A DNA stretch of 64,000 nt from Deinandra increscens subsp. villosa (GCA_039602395.1 JBCNJP010000012.1:26336454-26400453); one strand, 5' to 3'. Numbered from the stretch's first letter, positions 1 to 11,480 are shown. A program made the numbers and translations. The notes: generated from the sequence alone by a model not told the origin.

Positions 1-166
1 NNNNNNNNNNNNNNNNNNNNNNNNNNNNNNNNNNNNNNNNNNNNNNNNNNNNNNNNNNNNNNNNNNNNNNNNNNNNNNNNNNNNNNNNNNNNNNNNNNNN
101 NNNNNNNNNNNNNNNNNNNNNNNNNNNNNNNNNNNNNNNNNNNNNNNNNNNNNNNNNNNNNNNNNN
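1..166. other. assembly gap
   Basis: Run of N. It hides the left flank of the LTR that ends at 168, so that LTR's target-site duplication cannot be tested. Confidence 0.99.
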
Positions 167-1566
167 TTGTCACACCCCCAAATCAACCACTAACGGAGTT
201 TATACCGTTGAGGGGTGCGAGCAAACCAGGACCACAACCATTAGTTACAAATACTAAACGAATCAGAGTAAAGTCCAAACATTAATAATAAAAACAGGTT
301 AACAGTACGCAGCGGAAAACATTGTCTTTAGCACTAACCACGTGCCTTACAAAATCAGTGTTTTAAATTCTCAATTAAGTTTAACCAAAAATAAAATGTC
401 TTCGTGTGCCATGCCAACCCGCATCCGGATACTCCTCAGCGATCTGCAAAAGTTTAAACCACGCAAGTGTCAACCTAACGGTTGGTGAGTTCACGGTGGG
501 CTTGTCATGCAGTGGCCCGGTCTCATAATCATAATCGTGTCAACATATACTTATGAAATATTCATTTGTGAAAAGCAATGCTCCGTAATGTCCAAAATCA
601 TAGTAACGTGGTTTAGAAATATTGATGTCCGTAACATACGTTATCGGGTATGAACTAGTTTTGTATAGTTAAAGTGCTCAACCGATATCGTGGGTAGCTA
701 ATCCGTCGTTCCATGCACTAAGGAAGTTTGTACCAAAGCTGACCGATAATTGTAGGGGCAGAGCCTCCAGCTATTTTGTTTTGCGGACATATGTCATCGC
801 GGCTTTGCCTCCCCCGTGTCCTCTCGGGATCACGGTCAGATAGGCTGATATTGTACCTCCGTGCACCTCCAGTGTCACGAGGCGGAGTTTGTCAAACTCC
901 AGTAGATCTACCCAACATCCCCTCGCTTTACAATTAATGGCACAATTAAGTTGAGGACTTTTTCAGTTAAAAGGCAATCCTTAGAAATCATGTGATATCA
1001 TGTGGTTTAGACTTTAACCTACACTAGCCATATTAAAACGGTTTACTTTGGGGTTCTTATGAATCCCGAAAACATTTTTCAGTTTCGTTTTAGAATTAGT
1101 TGTTTAAGTAATTCACAAGTGTTTCCCATAAAACACTTCAAGTTCATCAAGTAGGTGCATAGCACTCTAAGTTTTCAGTTTCATCAAGTAGTGCATAGCA
1201 CTTATAAAGTTGTCAGCATCGTTTTTCATTAGGTTATTCAGTGTGTCCCAAACGGGCTCACAGTAACGGGTTAGTGACACTCACCTTGGGTTGCACTGCT
1301 ACACTTGTTAATAATCCAAGTATTGCTTAACGAAGACCTATGAACACGTTTAGGTCTTAAGTATAAGTTTTGTGTCTAATCTTTAACTTACGTCACTATG
1401 GCCCATAACATAGCACGTTGGAACTACGACTCGACATACCGACACACGACACCGATGGTTGATCATAAACAAGGGTTCACATAAATCAGAAATCAAACAT
1501 GTTTCATCATAGTATATTCATGTAAGTCGTAGCATAGCATTCAAGTAAGTTGCACAAGTTTGGGTT

Positions 1567-1890
1567 TAGGTCTGGTCACAGTTTCGCTAGCATAGATTCG
1601 CTAGGCAGTTTCGCTGTGTGCACGGGCAGCACTTTCGCTAGGCAATACCCGATGACACAGTTTCGCTAGGCTAGTTTCGCTCGAAACTGTTGGCACAGTT
1701 TCGCTAGCCTAGTTTCGCCCGAAACTGGTTTGAACTTTCGTTCAGGGAATTTCGCTCGGTAGTTTCGTTCGGACAGGTCGGGTTGGTTTACCCGACGACA
1801 CTACAGTTTCGCTCCATAGTGTCGCTGGATGAAGATATACATAATTTCGCTAAGTAATTTCGCCCAGAGAACACACAGTGTCGCTGGTCG
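1567..1890. repeat. Clustered AGTTTCGCT words, left block
   Basis: The nonamer AGTTTCGCT and close variants (TTTCGCTAG, AGTTTCGCC, ATTTCGCT) occur about every 15-30 bases, in places paired with reverse complements such as CGAAACTG. On the minus strand this block lies downstream of the TATA box, inside the transcribed part of the LTR. Confidence 0.85.
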
Positions 1891-2379
1891 CGAAAAACTC
1901 ACAAATCAGCCTAAAAATCAACCTAACAGCTTCCATACTTCATGTGATTCAATATTTAGCATGTATGATCATTTACCAACATAAATCAGTAAGCTTTAAC
2001 ACCTTAAACATGGGTTTTCATCATCAAATCACCAAAAACACATTTTAAACCTAAAATGACTAAAATGGCATAAATCTTCATTATGGATGGATTTCAAACG
2101 TAAAGTTACTGACTTTAGGATAGATCTAGCATTCCTAAGCAACATATCAAGAGATCAGGTGATTCCATAGAGGTTTAAGCATGCTTTTTAAGAAAACACA
2201 TAGAAAATGCATAAATAATGGTTTTTGGGACTCACGATTTGATCTAGGGCCTGAATGGATGAGATGAGATGATGGTTCCTTGATGGTTTTCTCGACTGAC
2301 CAGAAATCTTGAGTGAGCAGATGAAAGTGGTGTGTGTTTTGTGTGAAATGAGGCAAAATGAGATCTCTAGGGTTTTATG

Positions 2380-2392
2380 AAATATATATATC
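2380..2392 (-). promoter_or_regulatory. TATA box of the minus LTR
   Basis: On the minus strand GATATATATATTTCATAAAA precedes a leader containing 'ccctagagatctc'. Position and leader fit an LTR promoter firing leftward. Confidence 0.5.
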
Positions 2393-2397
2393 AGGGG

Positions 2398-2512
2398 CTA
2401 GTTTCGCTGGCAGTTTCGCTGGCCAAGCGAAACTGGCTCTGAACTCATGCAAGTCAAACAGTTTAGCTGGCTACCGGGCGACACTACAGTTTCGCCCAGT
2501 AGTTTCGCTGGA
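2398..2512. repeat. Clustered AGTTTCGCT words, promoter-proximal block
   Basis: At least five AGTTTCGCT-like words in both orientations lie directly upstream (minus strand) of the TATA box at 2380-2392. It is the same word as the block at 1567-1890. Confidence 0.8.
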
Positions 2513-2735
2513 AACCAAAAGTGACCAATTTACACAACTAATTTAGTAAACACGTTGCACATAATTTCACATAGTGGCAATAAAATAAGTAAACACATAT
2601 GGACGGGTTCGGTGATCAACCAAAGGTCGTGGACGTATTCGGCCTAGTTAAGCATTAGTTACTAAGTTAATACTTATAACGTAACTAACGGAGGTTGTCT
2701 AACGGAAGTAAACCTTGAAATTCTCAGATGTCACA

Positions 2736-4063
2736 TATGTGAACCCTCGTTTATGATCAACCATTGGTGTCGTGTGTCGGTATGTCGTGTCATAGTTCCA
2801 ACGTGCTATGTTATGGGCCATAGTGACGTAAGTTAAAGATTAGACACAAAACTAATACTTAAGACCTAAACGTGTTCTTAGGTATTCGTTAAGCAAACAA
2901 TACTTGGATTATTTAGCAAGTGTAGCAGTGCAACCAAAGGTGAGTGTCACTAACCCGTTTACTGTGAGCCCGTTTGGGACACACTGAATAACTTAACGGA
3001 AAACAATGCTGACAACCTTATGAGTGCTATGCACCTCTTTTATGAACTTGAAACCTTATGAGTGCCACGCACCTCTTTGATGAACTTGAAGTGTTTTATG
3101 GGAAACACTTGTGGAACTTAAACAAACTATTTCTGAAACGAAACCGAAAACATTTTTGAGATTCATGAGAATCCGATAAACCGTTTTAATATGGCTAGTG
3201 TAGGTTAAAGTCTAAACCACATGATATCACATGATTTCTAAGGATTGCCTTTTAACTGAAAAAGTCCTCAACTTAATTGTGCCATTAATTGTAAAGCGAG
3301 GGGATGTTGGGTAGATCTACTAGAGTTTGACAAACTCCGCCTCGTGACACTGGAGGTGCACGGAGGTACAATATCAGCCTATCCGACCGTGATCCCAAGA
3401 GGACACGGGGGAGGCAAAGCCGCGATGACGTATGTCCGCAAAACAAAATAGATGATGGCGATGCCACTACAATACTTATTAGTCAGCTTTGGTACAAACT
3501 TCCTTAGTGCATGGAACAACGGATTAGCTACCCGCGATATCGGTTGAGCACTTTAATTTTACAAAACTAGTACATACCCGATAACGCATGTTACGGACAT
3601 TACTTTTACTAAATCACGCTACTATGATTATGGACTGGTGTATTATCACTGAGCATTGCTTTTCACAAATAAATATTACATAAGTATATGTTGACACAAT
3701 TATGATTATGAGACCGGGCCACTGCGTGACAAGCCCACTGTGAACTCACCAACCGTTAGGTTGACACTTGCGTGGTTTAAACTTTTGCAGATCGCTGAGG
3801 AGTATCCGGAGCGGGTTGGCATGGCACATGAAGACATTTTACTTTTGTTTAAATCAAATTGGGAATTTAAAACAATGATTTTGTAAAGCACGTGGTTAGT
3901 GCTAAGACAATATTTTCTGCTGCGTATTTTGAGACTTTATTTATGACATATATTTGGACTAACTCTGATTCGTTTAGTATTTTGTAACTAATGGTTGCGG
4001 TCCTAGTTTGCTCGCACCCCTTAACGGTATAAACTCCGTTAATGGTTATTTGGGGGTGTGACA
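2736..4063 (+). mobile_element. 3' part of a Tekay-like LTR
   Basis: Plus-strand partner of the inverted repeat. It ends TTTGGGGGTGTGACA at 4063 and lacks the LTR's 5' part, stopping where the minus LTR begins. A typical late-LTR stretch with 'gtgaactcaccaaccg' lies at 3740-3760. No PBS follows at 4064, so this is not a functional 5' LTR. Confidence 0.7.
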
Positions 4064-4879
4064 CATTATCTCTGGAATGGCACCCGTAGATATATAATCA
4101 ATTTCTTGAAACAAGTTGTATCATACTAGTCATGAAACGAGAACTATCCAACATAGGGATGTTGCATGAGTGTCACTGTAAAGGGTTACACAACGACACA
4201 AGCTGGAAACCGAATAATCTCAACTTGTCTTGATGATGACAAATTTTCATGATGAGTACTCGAGTATACTCACCGAACAAGAAGCCATCTCAAGTGAAAA
4301 TTTTGAATGAAGAATGTAAGGGTACATTCGAAGAATGTTAATTTGATTATCTTGATAATCAATTAACATGCCATTGTGATAACAGAGTAATCCATGTGCA
4401 TACCAAGGGCACAAGTTTTATCACGCATTCAAATTCACTTAAAGTAGTTTTGTTGTTTTGAGAAACACTAAAACTAATGAAACAACTTAAATGGGCGAAA
4501 CCAAAACACAGGCAAAGAACCTAGCACAAGAATTCACAATTCATTAATCAAGTTTAATCAATAAGCTAATAATGTTATGTATTACCTGAATTCTACGCTA
4601 CATTGATGTTCTGCTTTAGTAGTGGGACGTCGAACTTTAGCTTTTGCACCAAATCATTCAATCTGATCTAAAGGGTTAGATGCAGATTTCGAATTCTGCG
4701 AAACGTGTTCGAATTTTATACGTTTTAAACATCCATGGATATTTAGTGAAATATTCTAAAACCATCCGTAGTCGATCTAATTTGTGGGATTAAAACTAAT
4801 TTATGACTATTCTGACTCTGGACTCAAACGGTTGACTATCCAGACTCACAGACCTCATTAGGGAATGACGTTGAGACGT
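4064..4879. other. No recognisable feature
   Basis: AT-rich sequence without a coding frame or repeat that I can name. The Copia element at 4885-8134 has a target duplication AACTC, so this stretch was once contiguous with 8140 onward. Confidence 0.5.
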
Positions 4880-4884
4880 AACTC

Positions 4885-5266
4885 TGAAAATGCGAGAGAA
4901 ATGGATCGTCTACTCAATCTAGCTATTCGGAGATCAAAACGTAATAAACTGATTATTTATTGATCAAATAAGAACAATTACAATCAGTAAACACTTAGAA
5001 ATACAGACACAGAGAAACACCTTGTAAACACACACTTAACAGAATGTCTCCCCCTCAGAACTTCTCATTACAAAGAACAAATATGCTATTTATAGCAGCT
5101 GGCCGATCTCTGTCCGAACCCTGAGTTCGGCAGGTCCGAACCCTGAGTTCGGCATGTCTGAACCTCAGGTTCGGACCAGGTCCGGCCAGACAATCTTTGT
5201 CTTGAACTTGTTCCTTGAGTTGATATTACTCGATACTTCACACAACGCACATATCAGGTATCAACA
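4885..5266 (-). repeat. 3' LTR of the Copia element (382 bp)
   Basis: On the minus strand it starts TGTTGATACC and ends GCATTTTCA. A TATA box (GCTATAAATAGC, 5085-5096) is preceded by palindromic CCGAAC...GTTCGG words at about 5107-5190. Related LTR sequence occurs at 7826-8134, 19475-19768 and 54086-54405. Confidence 0.85.
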
Positions 5267-5279
5267 AACTCCCCCTCGT
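5267..5279 (-). promoter_or_regulatory. Polypurine tract
   Basis: Minus strand CGAGGGGGAGTT directly precedes the LTR start TGTTGATAC, as in Copia elements, where it primes plus-strand synthesis. Confidence 0.8.
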
Positions 5280-6980
5280 TGTATGCAGTATCACTTCAAC
5301 ATCTTCAAATGTTTATCTTTAATCAAGCTCCCCCTCAATTGTAGAATCTGATCGTTCAACGAAATGAATCCTCGAACAAACTCCTCCTCAACTTGAGTGT
5401 AACTTGATCTTGAATACTTGACGATGTTTAGTGTATCTCTGGTCTTTATCAACAGCTTCAGAAGATTTGAAGTTGTGATATCTTGCACTTTAACAACCTG
5501 CTCAATCATTTAAATAATCTTGGCGCAAAACGTCTCTTCGAGACTCCAAGATATGATTTTGAAAATTTGATTTTGTATCACGTGTTGATCAGATCGAAAA
5601 TAAAGCAGAAACAAAATCTTTTTGTCTTTTAGAAAGTTTAAATCAAAACAAACCTATAATCTTTTTGATTTTTGAAACTTATGCTAAAACACACTAAAAA
5701 TCTTTTTGTACTTTTCTTGAACTGAAATGAAATGCAATACAGAAACAAACTCTATTTTTGGTATGAGAAAGATCACTATATGAGATCATATTGGACACAA
5801 CGCACTGAACTACACTTCAATTTCAACTAATTGAAGCACATAAGTCATGCTGATTGCCGGTATAATTTGTCAATCTTAAACTCAAGCAGAATCATACTCA
5901 TAACATCTGGATATGTTAAGATATTGATTAGATTTTCTTTCACCAGTGTATCCCACACTATCAGACATATTCAGATGTTTTCTTTTTCCTTTTCTTTTGC
6001 TTTTTCTTTTTGTGTGATTACACTTGTGAATTGTCACAAAGCATAATATTTCATGATATCGTCAACTATATTCCATGCAAAAAGAAATAAGAACGTTAAA
6101 TCGTCTAACTTAAAGTCGATCTTTCGATACGCAGATAAGACCTCGGATTTAACAAAATAAAGAAAATAAAACAAGTTAAAATTGTATAACCCAACAACAA
6201 TCAGGTCGGTATTCCCGTACACGCAGAGAAAGTCCGATGAGTTATACGAAACACCAAAGAAAATAAAGCAGAACATCAAAAAAACAACGTTCAGGTCAGT
6301 CTTGTGGACACACAGAGAAAGTCCGATCATTTGACAAAATAAAGAAAATCAAACAAGTTTAAATATTTGCAAAATGAACACATGTATACACAGTGACTTC
6401 TCATTTTGAATTTCACACTTATTTTTCTTTTTGTGTCATGAATTACGCATCAAGGTGTTATCCACATGGTCAAGCAATAGTATTTAGTGTATATCACATC
6501 TGAATACTTTCTGATTTGCCGAGCCTACCAAACATATCAAACAATGATCTTATGGCCCTTTCATCTACTTTATCCATTAGTCTGATACATAAGCCAATGT
6601 ACCATCATTCCCAATGATCAATTTCTCACAATTTTATATATTGTGCATGTATTCACCTTCCTTATATATTTGGCATGTATTCACCTTCTTCCCATACCAT
6701 GCATTTCCACAATTTCTCCCTCTTACATGCATTTCTCCCCCTTAAAATGAAAACTCTAGTTTTGGCTTTTCATTTTACAAAAACAAGACGCTATTTTTGG
6801 TTTTTATCAAAGGAAAATGCATAACGAAAGTCAAATTGATCAATCAACACGGATGCGTGTCAGATTTAGAATTTCAGAAAAATTTTCTGGTTAAAAGATG
6901 TATCAGGAAATTTAATTTAAGAGAAACAACTTTGCAATTGTCAATAGGTCTTCTAGAAGTACCTTGCACACTGGTCAAAC
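5280..6980 (-). other. Copia 3' non-coding region
   Basis: About 1.7 kb between the end of the gag-like reading frame and the PPT, without a credible coding frame. It is homologous to plus-strand 53013-54085 and minus-strand 62214-63860, so it is a conserved family feature. It contains the three-stem-loop module at 6095-6336. Confidence 0.7.
6095..6336 (-). other. Triple stem-loop module, copy 1
   Basis: Three consecutive hairpins in the Copia 3' region, given here in plus-strand order. The first has arms GTTAAATC/GATTTAAC (6095-6102, 6146-6153). The second pairs 6184-6193 with 6238-6247 and includes one G.U. The third is weaker (6274-6280 with 6330-6336). On the minus strand each loop carries TCTGCGT followed by a CGACCT-like word. 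Matching modules occur at 53134-53373 and 63021-63261. Confidence 0.65.
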
Positions 6981-6983
6981 CGA

Positions 6984-7763
6984 TTAGTTCATAAATGACC
7001 CGAAGCGGATCGCTTCTGGTCGACCAGTGTCCTGATTTTGCTTAGAAATCACCTTAGGTTTCCATTGTTGTGGTTTTGGTAATTTAGTTTTTGATGAAGT
7101 TACCACAGGTGACTTTGATGATGAAACTACATTTTGGGTCTTTTGAAAGATTGGAACAAAACGTTTTTGTTTTAAGAAGAATGTAGGCTCAACTTCATCA
7201 AAAACTCTGCCTTGTTCATTAAAGAACATTGGTTTGACAGGTTTACCAAAAACCGATTTCTTGTGAAACCACTAAGGTGAATCAGCAGGCAGTGGACAAT
7301 CTTTTGCCATATGCCCTGTTTGGCGACAAATATAACATATTCGTTTTGTTTTGTCCCACTTTTGAGGTACCTGTGAAGAACAACAAACATGAACATCTCG
7401 AGCATGATCAGGAATAGAATCATATACCTGTCGGCGATGATCATGAACCCATTAAGAAATTGGACTTCGAGAATAAGAATCATCAGCAGAAACGTTAGCT
7501 TTTTTATTCTTCATGTTTGAAGGTACAACATCTTTGACAAAAACTTCAGAAATCTTTCTGGCATCAACACAGTGAAGAGGAAACTCTTTATCAGAAAACA
7601 ATTGATCCGAACCCTTGAGTTTGTAGAACCTCTCGGGTTGAACTTTTTCAGCTTTAGAAACTTCCTTCTTCACTTGTTTCATCTTTAATTTCTTCAAATC
7701 TTGAGATAAAGATGTTGGAACCTCCTCAGCTTTCACATTCTTGACCTTAAAACCCAGACCCAC
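6984..7763 (-). pseudogene. Copia gag fragment with CCHC zinc knuckle
   Basis: One minus-strand frame runs from 7763 to 6984, broken by two in-frame stops (after SRSPIS and after LPADSP). Both fit Gln-to-stop C-to-T changes. The zinc knuckle CYICRQTGHMAKDC at about 7296-7337 has the CX2CX4HX4C spacing used by Gag nucleocapsid to bind RNA. It is preceded by a Lys-rich stretch and followed by a PQQWKPK segment, the style of SIRE-like Gag tails. The Gag N-terminus and the protease onward are absent; the frame ends at 6984 and non-coding sequence follows. The second locus at 63860-64000 shows the same join, so the structure may belong to the family rather than to this copy. Confidence 0.75.
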
Positions 7764-7825
7764 ATGCTTTCCAACAACTTTCTCCTAAGAATTAGAATTC
7801 TGGTGTCTATTCTTCGCCAACCTTG

Positions 7826-8134
7826 AAAACGTAATAAACCGGTTGTTTATTGATCAAAGAAGAACAATTACAATCAGTAAACACTTAGAAATACAGACAC
7901 GGAGAAACACCTTGTAAACACACACTTAACAGAATGTCTCCCCCTCAGAACTTCTCATTACAAAGAACAAACATGCTATTTATAGCAGTTGGCCGATCTT
8001 TATCCGAACCCCGAGTTCGGCAGGTCCGAGACTCAGGTTCGGACCAGGTTCGGCTAGACAATCTTTGTCTTGAACTTGTTCCTTGACTTGATATTACTCG
8101 ATACTTCACACGACGCACATATCAGGTATCAACA
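7826..8134 (-). repeat. 5' LTR of the Copia element, inner end missing
   Basis: Homologous to 4885-5266, but starting about 40 bases into it. The outer end is intact (TGTTGATACC at 8134) and followed by the target duplication AACTC. The join at about 7825 goes straight into gag-derived sequence, so PBS and leader are deleted. Confidence 0.8.
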
Positions 8135-8139
8135 AACTC

Positions 8140-8726
8140 GTATCAAATTGTCTTCATGGATTTAATCATAAGATGAATTTATTGAATGGTATACTCAATA
8201 GTGTCCTTAGACCGGAGATACATATGTTACCTCCCGTTTGCCAAAGACTGTTCTTTGATTGTAGTCTAACGATGTCGCGTAACTGCCAGTAATAAGGGTT
8301 ACTTTTGGGAATGGATCTGAGGCTTAGTGAGAGCTTCATGTAGTCAAGATGAGATTCTGTACTCTTGCACTAATAGTGCAACAGCTAGACATCGTGAGCC
8401 CTCTCGTGAGTTCCAAGTGTTGAATTGTAAGGCCTTACCCAAACTTACTATGTGTTTGATTGGATCATTTCGAACTAAGGACACGAGAAATAGAATGATT
8501 GAACACAAAAGAGAATGAATAAAATCCATGTCTCTTGTTCAATTGATGTCTTATATGAAAGGGAACTAATGACTTTGAATTACCATAAGTCAAAACTATA
8601 ACGCGAGTTTGTATATATACCTTGGCTGCTGACTTGAAGTGTCATAACTGGTTGGGACAGCCATGTGTAGCTAGAGCACCTCTGAATGTTTCTTCTAAAG
8701 TTGTTGAATTCTGTCCAAGTGGCAGA
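8140..8726 (+). other. Probable 3' internal non-coding DNA of an Angela-like Copia
   Basis: No open frame that I recognise. It leads into a purine-containing stretch, 'caagtggcaga', directly before an LTR starting TGTTGGATATTATATG, the usual arrangement for the end of an Angela/Tork-type Copia element. Assignment rests on that context only. Confidence 0.4.
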
Positions 8727-10030
8727 TGTTGGATATTATATGTCCAGACCCGACAACAGCAAGAACCCGACCCGGTTAGACCCGTAAAGAGTTACACTGA
8801 GGGCAACGAGATATAAATCCGCTTACTTGGTTAACCGGTACATCACGGAAATACGTAATTAATAAATGTTTATTCACGATTAATAAACACACTTATATAT
8901 ATATATATTTAAATATATATATTTAGTTACGAATAATTATCCTTGCGATAATGAACCGAGAATAAACGTTTTCGATTTATTGATTAAACGTTAGCGGTGA
9001 AAATAATAAATTAAATAAAATGGTTATTTGAATTTATTAGTTCTCGGGTTTATGAATCTTGTATTAATAAACTTGTTTTATTAATTCCTAAACAATGATG
9101 GTTCGATTCGATTAAAGAGAATTAAAGGGGGGCTCGAAATGTAATTAGTCGGATTATAAATAAGCGACTAAGGATTAGGGTTAGAGGCTAATCCTCTGCG
9201 CCTCTTTTTGAGTCGTCGCCACCCTCCCCCTCGTCGCTTTCTCTCTCTCTCTCTCTCTCTCACGCCATCTTCTTCCTCGTGGAAGCCCTAGCAATCGGCG
9301 TTTGATTTATCGGTTCTTGTATCTGGTGATCAACAAATCATCGTTGCCATCTTTCGAGACCATCTCCACCATCGCCGTCGCCTTGAGATCCACCACCGCT
9401 GACCCTCCTCCTAGGATCGCCGCCGCCACCACCCTAGGTCACAGTCGTGACCTAGTCTCACCGATTGACCGCGACACCATAACCTTCCTTGTGCGTTGTC
9501 TTTTCACGACGTCAACGAAGCGAGCTTTGTCGCCGTCATCGTTCCTGATAAAACCCTAGCCACCGTTATCGTCTTAATTCGTTGGTGCTCGCTAGTCGCC
9601 AGCATAAACCGAATTGTTGCATTTTTCAACGAATCGGTTTAAGACGGTTATTGCGATTTGGAAACGATTTGATCCGAACGTCGGATCGGTTTTTCTGTGA
9701 AAACCCTAGCGTCGTCACGTTGTCCCTCGGTGTCTCTAAATTTTGTTAGTTCACCGCGGAGGTATATCTAATCTCTGTTTTAGTTTAGATGTTTTAATTT
9801 CGATTAATGTAATCGTTAGTGTTTTTCGCGTTAACCAATTTAACGAGAAATGGTGTTTGCGTGATTATTTTGGTGATCGTGATCCTGTTGACACGATTTC
9901 GACACCAACGGTTTACACGTCTAAAAATAGTTAAATTATTAATTCTGCTGCGTAACAGATTATTGGTTTAATCTGTTTTAACTCTTAATTTACTAAGCCT
10001 GGTCGGTAATGTTTTAATCAAACCTAAAAG
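8727..10030 (+). mobile_element. Angela-like Copia LTR, right end uncertain
   Basis: Starts TGTTGGATATTATATG at 8727. GACCCG words lie at 8745-8790, and a TATA-like ATTATAAATAAGCG at about 9152. A transcribed leader follows with a CT run (9239-9260) and a CG-rich stretch. The length expected for such LTRs (1.2-1.8 kb) puts the end near 10030, but I see no clean CA terminus, PBS or target duplication. The 85-codon frame at 9302-9559 lies in the leader and is not a credible gene. Confidence 0.5.
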
Positions 10031-10129
10031 TTTTTTTAACGTCAGTGGGCAACCGTATACTACTGTCGAAAGATGTCATAGTGACTCTAAGTTTTAAGAA
10101 AAGGTTTAACTTTTTGGGCAGTTGGACAA

Positions 10130-11480
10130 ATAAAGACATGAGGTAAATTTTGGGAACAGGCAGTGGAAGGAGCTTAAGGGAAACCTAGTCATAGTTCCTG
10201 GAAATAAACGAGGTTATTGTACATGGTCAGTTTACCATCTAAAGGAATTGATGCTCCATTATAAAAGAAGTACAAAGTCTGGTCACGGAGATGAGGGTTT
10301 CCTTTGCAAGTGAGAAACCTAGAGCCACATGTATGATTCAGGGTGAATGTGATAGGAAAGGTTCGAGAGTCTAGTTAATAAGATATACACTATACTTTGG
10401 ATAACATGAGACCAAAACCGAAGTGGTAGGTTGACAAAGTGAAGGAGTGATAGACTCGTTTCGACAATATGGAGATGTCGACATTTGCCCATTCCATTTT
10501 GTTCCGATATGTGGGGAGGGGTTGTGAAATGGGAGATGCCTTGAAAGAGAAGGTAAGGCGTGAGAACTTGATTTTTACATCCATTGTTACATGAAGAGAT
10601 AGATCAACGACGTTTGGAAGTATGCATCAACAAGTATTTTAAATTTGGGAAAGAGTGGAGAAACATCAAACTATTGTTTCAGAGGATAAAGCCAAACGTA
10701 TTTGAATAGAAATCTTTAAAAATCACATAGTAGGTGAAACCATCAATAGATTTTTTGCGGGACCCCATACATCAAAATATATCAATTGTAATAGTTTTAA
10801 GGCATTAAAAGAATTAACACAAAAAGGTAATTTGTGGCTCTTATTAATGGAACATGAATCACAATAAAAATTAAAATCAAACACTAATTTTAAACTAATG
10901 CCTATTTCTAAAAAAAAAGACTTCAAAATCTTTATTGATGGATAGCCAAGCTTCTGGTGCCAATCAACGAGAGATATGGTAGTGGCATCGTAGAACTTGG
11001 GAGGTGGTTGGAAAGCATAATAGATATCATTAGCGTCCCCGTCCCCCTCCCCCGGTAGAAGACGTGCCCCCGTGCGAAATTCATTGACAAAAAATAAGCA
11101 TGAGAAAGTTCACTCAAATATTACTATTTTGCCTAGTTTAGTTATAGAAATAAGATTTTTATTCAATTTAGAAACATATAAACCATTAGATAATGCGAGA
11201 GTACGAGGTGAAGTGGGTAATTGTGTATCACCGAGCACTAACTTGTCTGGTCCTCAGTATTCGGATAGTGAGTGTAGGGAGGAGAGATCAGAAGCAATGT
11301 GGTTAGAGGCTCCACTATTAAGCATCCACACATTTGAAAATGTGTTTGAAGTCAGATGAGAAGTTGTTACATTCACAGTTGGGGTGACGGTTGCGAGGGT
11401 ATGATAGTTATGTTGCTTCCGGAAAGAAGACACGTAAGTCTCAGACACTCTTTTGTCTCATGGCCTGGGATATTGCAATA
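10130..11480 (-). pseudogene. Decayed Copia gag end, protease and integrase
   Basis: In minus-strand order: a zinc-knuckle remnant (YCNIPGHETKEC, about 11451-11490); a protease segment WMLNSGASNH (about 11290-11320), where the catalytic Asp of DSGA is Asn; a pre-integrase motif LVDWHQKLGYPS (about 10945-10980); the integrase zinc finger and first catalytic Asp in LIYFDVWGPA (about 10765-10800); GFTYYVIFKDFYS (about 10690-10735); and an integrase core end HISEQNGMGK, where the NGVAER catalytic Glu position is lost. Several frameshifts break the frame and no RT is present. The gene is dead by both catalytic losses and frame. Confidence 0.8.

Larger units (their letters stand above)
168..2735 (-). 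mobile_element. Complete Tekay-like Ty3 LTR (solo or half of a pair)
   Basis: Read on the minus strand, the block starts TGTGACATCTGAG at 2735 and ends GGGTGTGACA at 168, the TG...CA ends of a Ty3 chromovirus-type LTR. It holds a TATA box near 2380-2392, a leader resembling other plant LTR leaders, and on both sides of that TATA many copies of the word AGTTTCGCT. Length is about 2.57 kb. No PBS, PPT or coding region adjoins it, so it is probably a solo LTR, but the gap to the left prevents proof. It sits head to head with a plus-strand fragment of a related LTR. The lineage name rests on the terminal sequence style and is inference. Confidence 0.7.
168..4063. repeat. Large inverted repeat, arms about 1.3 kb
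   Basis: The left arm (168 to about 1485) is the imperfect reverse complement of the right arm (2736-4063), with a spacer of about 1.25 kb. The arms share the terminal TGTCACACCCCCAAAT and the whole stretch inward to a region around 'gatcataaacaagggttcac'. The inner end of the right arm coincides exactly with the start of the minus-strand LTR at 2735/2736. The best reading is two LTRs of one family in opposite orientation, not the terminal repeats of a DNA transposon. Confidence 0.8.
4885..8134 (-). mobile_element. Gag-only, internally deleted Copia element with TSD
   Basis: Two direct copies of one LTR (4885-5266 and 7826-8134, minus strand) flank about 2.5 kb. The element is bounded by the 5-bp target-site duplication AACTC (4880-4884 and 8135-8139), so both outer edges are original. 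Inside, in minus-strand order, come a gag fragment with a zinc knuckle, a long non-coding 3' region and a polypurine tract before the 3' LTR. The 5' LTR lacks about 40 bases of its inner end, and PBS, leader and all of pol are missing. The element cannot move by itself. The gag resembles SIRE-type Copia gags; that assignment is inference. Confidence 0.8.

Noticed and set aside
168..4063. A DNA transposon with 1.3 kb terminal inverted repeats
   Set aside because: The inner structure shows an LTR start (TGTGACATCTGAG) exactly at 2735, an LTR-type TATA box and leader, and LTR ends at 168 and 4063. Two LTRs in opposite orientation explain it better, and no transposase is present.
9302..9934. Frames of 85 and 63 codons after a CT-rich stretch, resembling a host gene start
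   Set aside because: They lie in the transcribed part of an Angela-like LTR; no domain and no splice structure.
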